NCBI GenBank assembly: GCA_015486425.1
Contig: WFRQ01000207.1
Coordinates: 1-5,729 of the forward strand
Direction: 5' to 3'
DNA from: Deltaproteobacteria bacterium
GTDB lineage: Bacteria > Desulfobacterota > Dissulfuribacteria > Dissulfuribacterales > QOAL01
DNA: 5,729 bases
Positions 1-4,059 of this stretch are shown in pieces. The position numbers and the translations under genes were made by a program. Position 1 is the stretch's first letter. Each line of letters opens with the position of its first letter. The notes below the pieces were generated by a model. That model saw nothing but the letters and a program-made list of their open reading frames with translations, did not search any database and was not told the origin of the DNA.

Positions 1-1400
1 ATCCCGGCGTCAAGTTCATCAAATATTACTGTTTCAATCCCGCTCTTTCTGGCAAGCACTGCCTTCAGGGCAAGCATTACCCTGGAAAGCTCTCCGCCAG
101 AGGCTATGCGAGACAGGGGCGCAGGCTCCTGACCTGCATTGGCGCTGAACAGAAAACTCACTGTGTCAAAACCCGCAGGACCTGTATCCTTCACGCAAGG
201 TGTGGCCGGTTTCTCCACGTTTACAACAAAATCTGTATCCTGAAGTTTCAGGTCGGACAATTCCTTTCGTACTGAATCTGAAAGCTCCGCTGCTGCCTTA
301 ACGCGCCTTTCTGAAACGACCGACGCCTCCTCAATGAGACTGGCACCCAGCTCTCCGGTTTCCTTCTGAAGCTGCTCTATCCTGTCTGATATGCCTGAAA
401 CCCGGGCAAGACGCTCCTCTATGTCCTGACGATACGCAAGCACATCCTCAATACCGGGACCAAAACGCCTCTTAAGCTGCCTCAGAGAATACAGCCGCTC
501 TTCAAGCTGCTCAAGCCGGGACATGTCAGCAGGCAGGGCATGTACGTAATCCCTGACCTGCCAGGCTATCTCCTCTGCCTGGAAACGCACTGACTGAAGC
601 TCCTCAAGGGATTTTTCAAGCCTGGCATCTGCCCTGGCCATGCGCTCAAGCTCTCCCTGGGCCTCGGAGAGAATTTCAAGAACCGCACCCTTTCCGGCAT
701 AAAGCATGGAGTATACATTTTCCCCTCTGAGCCGCAGGTCCTTTGCTGAACGCAGCACTGAAAGCTCCTGCTCTATCTCATCCGCCTCACCTGGCACAGG
801 CTGCACCGAGTCAATCATCCCGGCCTCATGGAGCAGACGTTCCTCCTCCTCTGCCTGACCCTCCAGTGCCTTCATGAGCTCTTGAAGCTGCTCCTCCTTT
901 TCCGAAAGGGCCTGGTAAGTTTCGGAAAGCTTCCTTACCTCAGGCTCAAGCCCTGCAAACCTGTCAAGCCATATCCTGTGACTTCCCTTTCTGAGGAGTG
1001 TCTGGTACTCGTGCTGGCTGGAGATACTTACCAGGTCAGAGGTGATATCCCTGAGGTCCTGGAGGGATACCAGCGAACCATTAATATAGATACGCCCGCC
1101 CCTGCCTGAAGCAGGAACAATACGCCGGATTATAAGGTCATCGTCAGGCTCGATTCCTCTGGCCTCAAGCAGTGCGTCTAAGCGGGGAGAGGATGTGAAC
1201 AGGGCCTGCACAACCGCCTGCTTATGGCCTGGCCGCACCTGCCTTGTATCAGCCCTGGCCCCGAGGAGCAGCTTCAGAGCCTGGACTGCAAGGGATTTGC
1301 CTGCACCGGTCTCCCCGGTAATTACGGTAAAACCATCAGAAAAATTGAGTGTGGCACCCTTTATGAGTACAAAATTTTCTATGCTGAGTTCAAGCAGCAT
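1..1400 (-). CDS. recN: DNA repair protein RecN (3' end cut by window)
   Basis: RecN is an SMC-like cytoplasmic ATPase that acts at DNA double-strand breaks and supports RecA-dependent recombination. The open frame runs from ATG at 1400 to the window start, giving 466 codons. The N-terminus reads MLLELSIENFVLI, typical of the family. Walker A GETGAGKS is at residues 29-36 and a QHEYQTLL segment resembles the RecN Q-loop region. A long charged, Leu/Glu/Arg-rich middle fits the coiled-coil arms. The ABC signature SGGELSR is at 434-440 and Walker B (VIFDELDAG) at 458-466, where the window ends. Family members are usually about 550-580 residues, so roughly the last 100, including the D- and H-loops, lie outside. 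An AAGGAGG Shine-Dalgarno sits about 14 nt before the ATG, slightly far, but no better in-frame start exists. The gene is divergent from the DUF1992 gene and has its own promoter near 1578-1607. Identification is very secure. Confidence 0.97.
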   Translation of the reverse strand, partial: MLLELSIENFVLIKGATLNFSDGFTVITGETGAGKSLAVQALKLLLGARADTRQVRPGHKQAVVQALFTSSPRLDALLEARGIEPDDDLIIRRIVPASGRGGRIYINGSLVSLQDLRDITSDLVSISSQHEYQTLLRKGSHRIWLDRFAGLEPEVRKLSETYQALSEKEEQLQELMKALEGQAEEEERLLHEAGMIDSVQPVPGEADEIEQELSVLRSAKDLRLRGENVYSMLYAGKGAVLEILSEAQGELERMARADARLEKSLEELQSVRFQAEEIAWQVRDYVHALPADMSRLEQLEERLYSLRQLKRRFGPGIEDVLAYRQDIEERLARVSGISDRIEQLQKETGELGASLIEEASVVSERRVKAAAELSDSVRKELSDLKLQDTDFVVNVEKPATPCVKDTGPAGFDTVSFLFSANAGQEPAPLSRIASGGELSRVMLALKAVLARKSGIETVIFDELDAG

Positions 1401-1480
1401 TACAGTATGTATGCCCTCCTTAAGTAAGCATGCGTTTATACCAGCATCAGTAAAACTTGAATTCCTGTTTGACCATGCAG

Positions 1481-1497
1481 GGTGCGCACCGCGCACC
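1481..1497. repeat. GC-rich hairpin GGTGCGC/GCGCACC in recN leader
   Basis: Perfect 7-bp arms, all but one pair G-C, enclose a 3-base loop. The stem would be stable in the recN leader RNA. No T-run follows on either strand, so it is not a standard intrinsic terminator. It is the third inverted repeat within 80 nt upstream of recN. Confidence 0.45.
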
Positions 1498-1513
1498 TTC
1501 AATATTTACAGCG

Positions 1514-1541
1514 CTGTTCCCTGGCCGGAGCACGGGAACAG
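1514..1541. repeat. Inverted repeat CTGTTCCC/GGGAACAG in recN leader
   Basis: Perfect 8-bp arms at 1514-1521 and 1534-1541 enclose a 12-base loop. It abuts the palindrome at 1543-1559 and again contains GTTC and GAAC half-sites. It lies in the untranslated leader of recN, so it may be an operator or an RNA stem-loop. No function can be assigned from sequence. Confidence 0.4.
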
Positions 1542-1542
1542 G

Positions 1543-1559
1543 CTGAACGCCCGGTTCAG
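1543..1559. repeat. Palindrome CTGAAC-N5-GTTCAG in recN leader
   Basis: Perfect 6-bp arms CTGAAC and GTTCAG flank five bases. It starts about 12 nt downstream of the predicted recN transcription start. It could be a repressor operator, since RecN is SOS-controlled in many bacteria and several LexA boxes use GAAC/GTTC half-sites, or an RNA hairpin. The 5-nt gap between GAAC and GTTC differs from the 4-nt gap of the Bacillus-type LexA box, so a LexA assignment is not secure. Confidence 0.45.
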
Positions 1560-1577
1560 GGCCATAGGAAATTTTGT

Positions 1578-1607
1578 ATTATACCAGCTCGGTTTGACAC
1601 TTGCCAA
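1578..1607 (-). promoter_or_regulatory. recN promoter, extended -10
   Basis: Reading the minus strand, a perfect -10 TATAAT (1583 to 1578) is preceded by TGG, giving an extended -10. An 18-nt spacer separates it from a -35 TTGGCA (1607 to 1602), which matches five of six consensus bases. Transcription would begin near 1571, leaving a recN leader of about 170 nt. The sigma-70-type match is seen directly; use of the promoter is inferred. Confidence 0.6.
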
Positions 1608-1620
1608 TGTGGCTGATAAT
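1594..1620 (+). promoter_or_regulatory. Possible promoter for the DUF1992 operon
   Basis: A perfect -35 TTGACA (1594-1599) is followed after 15 nt by GATAAT (1615-1620), five of six matches to the -10 consensus. The spacer is two bases short of optimal; at the ideal 17-nt spacing the hexamer is the poor TAATTC. The element lies inside the recN promoter on the other strand, so the two would compete for RNA polymerase. The leader to the gene start at 1723 would be about 95 nt. Confidence 0.35.
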
Positions 1621-1722
1621 TCATATTTTAAAATTGTTGTGTGAAAAGCAGATGGACGTTCTGTTAAGGGAATTCATCCTGGAGAGAGGGGGAAGCAGTT
1701 ACTTTTAAGGAGCCAGAATATC

Positions 1723-2112
1723 ATGCTGAACTTTGAAATTATAGCGGAACGCCGTATCAGGCAGGCAATGGAAGAGGGAGCATTTGAAAACCTTGAGGGA
1801 AAAGGCAGACCCCTGATCTTCGAGGATGACTCAATGATTCCGCCTGACCTGCGCATGGCCTACAAGATACTCAAGAATGCAGGGTTTGTACCTCCTGCGG
1901 TACAGAATGATAAGGAAATCAAGCAGGCACTTGACCTTCTTGAAGAGCTCGATGATGAACGGGAACGCTATACACAGGTAACCAAGCTGAACCTGATGAT
2001 CACCAAGGGAAATATGATGAGGCAGAGACCAATTTATCTTGAGGCAGATCAGGTCTATTATCGCAAGGTAGTGGAAAAGGTAAAGATCAACCGAAAGAGG
2101 GAAAAAACGTGA
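1723..2112 (+). CDS. DUF1992 family protein (DnaJ homologue C28 conserved domain)
   Basis: A complete 129-residue protein of the DUF1992/DJC28_CD family. It carries the hallmark N-terminal block: AERRIRQAMEEGAFENL at residues 8-24, GKGRPL at 26-31, a short acidic stretch, then PPDLRMAYKILKNAGFVPP at 40-58. The C-terminal half is predicted helical and ends strongly basic (KINRKREK). No signal peptide or membrane segment is visible, so it is probably cytoplasmic. The family is named for a domain shared with eukaryotic DNAJC28, but no J-domain is present here; the bacterial function is not established. The start is supported by AAGGAG at 1707-1712, ten bases before the ATG. The stop codon overlaps the GTG of the next small ORF (GTGA), implying translational coupling. 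Family assignment is firm; role unknown. Confidence 0.93.
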   Translation: MLNFEIIAERRIRQAMEEGAFENLEGKGRPLIFEDDSMIPPDLRMAYKILKNAGFVPPAVQNDKEIKQALDLLEELDDERERYTQVTKLNLMITKGNMMRQRPIYLEADQVYYRKVVEKVKINRKREKT

Positions 2113-2204
2113 AAGAGATTGTAATAATAGGAATATCAGTTATCGCAGGCATAACCGGAGCCGTACTCCTCGCCACGAAACTCAAGGACAGATGCACGCC
2201 GTGA
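2109..2204 (+). CDS. Small single-pass membrane protein, coupled to DUF1992 gene
   Basis: A 31-residue ORF starting with GTG, whose first bases overlap the DUF1992 stop as GTGA. A purine-rich AAGAGGG at 2095-2101 lies seven bases ahead and can serve as ribosome binding site. The product begins MKEIVIIGISVIAG, has one hydrophobic segment over about residues 4-23, then a basic tail KLKDRC and ends CTP before TGA. The basic tail suggests the C-terminal side faces the cytoplasm. It is not a family I recognise. The frame does not simply end here: after this TGA it stays open for 21 more codons encoding another hydrophobic stretch, to TAA at 2268-2270. So the gene may be longer through recoding, or may be broken by a nonsense change such as TGG to TGA. 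Overlap, RBS and hydrophobicity support it being real. Confidence 0.55.
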   Translation: MKEIVIIGISVIAGITGAVLLATKLKDRCTP

Positions 2205-2210
2205 ATTTAC

Positions 2211-2270
2211 ATGTACGGTGCCCTGGGTCTGGGCATGGTGGTGTATTTTGTTCTTGGTAAAATTCTCTAA
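2211..2270 (+). CDS. Second hydrophobic mini-ORF, in frame after the TGA
   Basis: ATG at 2211 opens 19 codons encoding MYGALGLGMVVYFVLGKIL, almost entirely a glycine-spaced membrane helix with one lysine near the end. It is in the same frame as the small ORF at 2109-2204, with only the TGA at 2202-2204 plus Ile and Tyr codons between. No Shine-Dalgarno is visible before the ATG, which argues against an independent start. It is more naturally read as the second transmembrane segment of one roughly 53-residue hairpin membrane protein, produced by TGA recoding or disrupted by mutation. Confidence 0.35.
   Translation: MYGALGLGMVVYFVLGKIL
2218..2236 (+). other. Hairpin downstream of in-frame TGA (possible bacterial SECIS)
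   Basis: In RNA, GUGCCC at 2218-2223 can pair with GGGCAU at 2231-2236 (five Watson-Crick pairs and one G-U), leaving the 7-base loop UGGGUCU. The loop starts 20 bases after the TGA at 2202-2204 and has G as its second base. As I recall the bacterial SECIS model, such a stem, loop size, loop G and spacing are allowed. The motif is short and low in specificity, so this is a hypothesis only. Confidence 0.2.
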
Positions 2271-2284
2271 TGGTTTCCTGAAGG

Positions 2285-2328
2285 TTCCTGTACTTCAAGC
2301 GTCTATTTCAAGCATCAGGCAACGCCGT
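2285..2328. repeat. 44-bp direct repeat, left copy
   Basis: The stretch beginning TTCCTGTACTTCAAGCG recurs at 2552-2595 in the same orientation. The two copies differ at one base only (G at 2312, A at 2579). This copy begins 14 bases after the mini-ORF stop and is followed by CATTCCGGCAGG. The copies are 267 bp apart start to start and bracket the inverted REP-like pair. At 44 bp it is too long for a usual transposition target duplication, so it may be part of a larger dispersed composite repeat. Confidence 0.9.
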
Positions 2329-2347
2329 CATTCCGGCAGGTTTTGCT

Positions 2348-2396
2348 CGTTCCCAAACTCCGGTTTGGGAACGCATACCCGGAAGTTCCAGCTTCC
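2348..2396 (+). repeat. REP-like double-hairpin element, first copy
   Basis: Two hairpins lie in series. The first has perfect 11-bp arms, CGTTCCCAAAC (2348-2358) and GTTTGGGAACG (2363-2373), around a TCCG loop. The second has arms GGAAG (2381-2385) and CTTCC (2392-2396). The same two-hairpin layout occurs inverted at 2440-2488. Placement between converging genes and the palindrome pair resemble repetitive extragenic palindromes arranged as a BIME. No T-run follows, so it is not a classical terminator, though it may protect transcript 3' ends. Confidence 0.7.
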
Positions 2397-2439
2397 AGAC
2401 AAGGGCAGGTAATGCCGCACAGCCGGTATTAAAAGGAAT

Positions 2440-2488
2440 GAAGCAGGAGCTTCTGTCAATTGGGTACCCAAACAGGAGTTTGGGCACC
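2440..2488 (-). repeat. REP-like double-hairpin element, inverted copy
   Basis: On the minus strand this aligns to 2348-2396. A stem of GTGCCCAAAC/GTTTGGGTAC type (2463-2473 with 2478-2488, one mismatch) encloses TCCT, then about a dozen bases later comes GAAGC/GCTTC (2449-2453 with 2440-2444) around TCCT. Relative to the first copy there is one single-base indel in the linker and several substitutions, so the pair has diverged. The inverted pairing makes the whole 2348-2488 block one imperfect large palindrome. Confidence 0.65.
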
Positions 2489-2551
2489 AGCACAAATTCT
2501 TCTGTATATTCTTACAGGGTGATTCAGATGCGAGGCGGAGGGGGCGCGTAC

Positions 2552-2595
2552 TTCCTGTACTTCAAGCGTCTATTTCAAACATCAGGCAACGCCGT
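2552..2595. repeat. 44-bp direct repeat, right copy
   Basis: Matches 2285-2328 at 43 of 44 positions, same orientation. It ends 26 bases from the stop of the polyprenyl synthase gene on the other strand. The 2271-2621 interval shows no convincing gene: it is made of this repeat pair, the inverted REP-like pair and short linkers. Confidence 0.9.
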
Positions 2596-2621
2596 AGATC
2601 CGTTACCCCTGGAGCAGACAT

Positions 2622-3710
2622 CTATTTTCTTCTTTCCAGCACAAAGAGTGCAAGGGCCTTTAGCAGCTCCCGTGTGCTGGTTTTTTCAAATATATCAAGA
2701 CTGTCACAGGCTGCTTTAACAAGCGCACCTGCCTTGTCCCTTGTATAATCAATTGCGCCTGTCTCATTAAGAAGGTTTTTTACCCACTTCATATCTTCAG
2801 AAGACGGGTGCCCGTGCCCCATGATGGAAAGCAGACGCTCACTGTCACTGCTGTCAGCCTTCTTCACTGCAATCACTATTGGAAGCGTAAGCTTTCCCTC
2901 GGCAAGGTCAGTGCCAATGGCCTTTCCAAGCTCGCTTGCATCCGCAGTATAATCAAGCACATCGTCAATAAGCTGAAATGCCTTGCCAAGATTGAGGCCA
3001 TAAGTGCTGACTGCCTCTTCCTGCTCCTTTGAAGCGCCTGCGAGCAGCGCACCAATACGGCACGATGTTGAAATCAGGGCCGCGGTCTTTCTGTAAATTA
3101 TGTCTGAATAGGTTTTTTCGTCAAAGCTTGGCCGCTTGGCATGCAGGAGCTGAATAATCTCCCCCTCTGCCATGAGGCCCACGGTATCTGCTATTTCCGC
3201 AGCAATGCGTACGTCGCCAAACTGGCTCGCAAGACCTATGGCCCTGGCGTACATATAGTCTCCAACCAGCACTGCGGCGCTGTTGCCCCATACCTTGTAG
3301 GCAGGCGGCACCCCGCGCCTCATCTCACCACTGTCCACAACGTCATCATGGAGCAGGCTTGCGGCATGCAGGTATTCCGGCACGGCTGAAAGATCAAATG
3401 CATAGTCGGCATCGAGGCCGCAAAGACGGGCTGAACAGACTGTAAGAAGGGGACGGATACGCTTTCCGTTGGCAAACAGAATGTGACGGCTGATCTCATT
3501 CACAAAGGGGATATGAGAAGAAAAATGCTGTTCAAGCACCTCTTCGATACGCTGGAAATCGGCACTGAATGCATCAAGAATGCCAGGGCCTGCGCTGTTA
3601 TCGTCCTGCTGTTTTATATCTTTGAATGTGGTCACTGTCTGTTTAAGTACGCCTTTCCGTATTTCAGCCTGCAGCGTAACATACAGGATGAAAAAATTCC
3701 TTTCTGTCAC
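2622..3710 (-). CDS. Long-chain (E)-polyprenyl diphosphate synthase (IspB/HepT-like)
   Basis: A trans-prenyltransferase that extends an allylic diphosphate with isopentenyl diphosphate to make the side chain of a respiratory quinone. With the longest start (GTG at 3710) it is 362 residues. It has GKRIRP at 82-87, the first aspartate-rich motif DDVVD at 122-126 followed by RR at 131-132, KTA at 208-210, the second aspartate-rich motif DDVLD at 249-253, and GTDLAEGKLTLP at 266-277. The residue five before DDVVD is Ala117, as in octaprenyl synthase IspB, rather than the aromatic found in short-chain farnesyl synthases, so a long product is likely; exact chain length cannot be read. The N-terminus is uncertain: GTG at 3710 has GGAG only one base away, while GTG at 3635 gives 337 residues, nearer the usual 320-340, but lacks a well-placed RBS. 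The stop is TAG; no terminator is evident downstream. Divergent from mutS. Confidence 0.95.
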   Translation of the reverse strand: MTERNFFILYVTLQAEIRKGVLKQTVTTFKDIKQQDDNSAGPGILDAFSADFQRIEEVLEQHFSSHIPFVNEISRHILFANGKRIRPLLTVCSARLCGLDADYAFDLSAVPEYLHAASLLHDDVVDSGEMRRGVPPAYKVWGNSAAVLVGDYMYARAIGLASQFGDVRIAAEIADTVGLMAEGEIIQLLHAKRPSFDEKTYSDIIYRKTAALISTSCRIGALLAGASKEQEEAVSTYGLNLGKAFQLIDDVLDYTADASELGKAIGTDLAEGKLTLPIVIAVKKADSSDSERLLSIMGHGHPSSEDMKWVKNLLNETGAIDYTRDKAGALVKAACDSLDIFEKTSTRELLKALALFVLERRK

Positions 3711-3733
3711 ACTCCTGCAGGTTGCAAGACTGC

Positions 3734-3762
3734 ATGATAAATGAAAGGAATTTTAATATCAA
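3734..3762 (-). promoter_or_regulatory. Promoter of the polyprenyl synthase gene
   Basis: On the minus strand a -35 TTGATA (3762 to 3757) and -10 TATCAT (3739 to 3734), each five of six matches, are separated by an ideal 17 nt. The predicted transcription start is near 3727. That leaves about 16 nt before the GTG at 3710, or about 92 nt before the GTG at 3635. Confidence 0.55.
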
Positions 3763-3833
3763 CTATATCTCACAGGAAAACTGGACTTTACCCTCCTTTT
3801 TCCACAATCGCCCTGTTGCATCCATGGTAAATC

Positions 3834-3862
3834 TGGCAATTACAAAATATAGATGCTAATAA
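3834..3862 (+). promoter_or_regulatory. Possible promoter towards mutS
   Basis: TGGCAA (3834-3839) and TAATAA (3857-3862) are 17 nt apart, and TGC precedes the -10, giving an extended -10. Transcription would start near 3869, leaving a long leader of about 190 nt before mutS that includes a 36-codon ORF and a hairpin. Both hexamers are imperfect, so this is a moderate candidate. Confidence 0.35.
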
Positions 3863-3889
3863 TACAGGGCCGGTGGCAGGTGGATTTTC

Positions 3890-4000
3890 ATGGTACCCTG
3901 CACCAATAACCATGTTCCCTTATGTTTGAGCGAGGGACGAGAGAGTTTCGCGATTTCGGATGAGCGAACCTTTAAAAATCAAGAACTTGGGCAGCAGTAG
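3890..4000 (+). CDS. Possible 36-codon leader ORF upstream of mutS
   Basis: ATG at 3890 opens 36 codons to TAG at 3998-4000. AGGTGG at 3878-3883 lies six bases before it, which is a reasonable Shine-Dalgarno, unlike the site before mutS. The product begins MVPCTNNHVPLCLSEG, is polar and matches no family I know; it has no clear membrane segment. The DNA (3920-3970) is rich in GAGCGA/GCGAAC words and might instead be a dispersed repeat. The rest of the 3736-4059 interval holds the two divergent promoters and a hairpin; I see no other gene there. Confidence 0.2.
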   Translation: MVPCTNNHVPLCLSEGRESFAISDERTFKNQELGQQ

Positions 4001-4016
4001 CGAAAAAACAATGCCA

Positions 4017-4033
4017 TTCCCATACAATGGGAA
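4017..4033. repeat. Hairpin TTCCCAT-ACA-ATGGGAA before mutS
   Basis: Perfect 7-bp arms around a 3-base loop, ending 26 bases before the mutS ATG. No T-run follows, so it is not an intrinsic terminator for rightward transcription. It may be a protein-binding site or an RNA structure in the mutS leader. Confidence 0.4.
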
Positions 4034-4059
4034 ATGCGCTGAACAGTTAATATATTTTT

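Noticed and set aside
828..1644. Plus-strand open frames of 67-149 codons over recN and its leader
   Set aside because: They run antisense to recN, which has all RecN motifs in one continuous minus-strand frame; their products are rich in Leu/Pro/Cys typical of shadow frames and show no family resemblance.
1652..1708. 18-codon ORF (starting MDVLLREFILE) whose TAA overlaps the Shine-Dalgarno of the DUF1992 gene
   Set aside because: No convincing RBS of its own and a length easily expected by chance; coupling is possible but unsupported.
2348..2373. Strong hairpin as a bidirectional intrinsic terminator between converging genes
   Set aside because: The stem is strong, but neither strand has a T-run after it, and it belongs to a repeated two-hairpin unit, so a REP-like element explains it better.
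2285..2595. CRISPR array
   Set aside because: Only two copies of the direct repeat, 223 bp apart, with no regular spacers; does not fit an array.
2218..2719. Open frames of 61-93 codons through the repeat region on both strands
   Set aside because: They translate palindromic and direct repeats and run into the end of the prenyl synthase gene; no RBS or recognisable protein.
3664..3735. 23-codon minus-strand ORF (starting MQSCNLQECD) overlapping the start of the prenyl synthase
   Set aside because: Its ATG lies within the predicted -10 region, upstream of the likely transcription start, so it would not be in the transcript.
3763..3825. 20-codon minus-strand ORF (starting MDATGRLWKKEG) upstream of the prenyl synthase promoter
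   Set aside because: Short, no RBS before its ATG, and it ends next to the -35 of the better-supported promoter.
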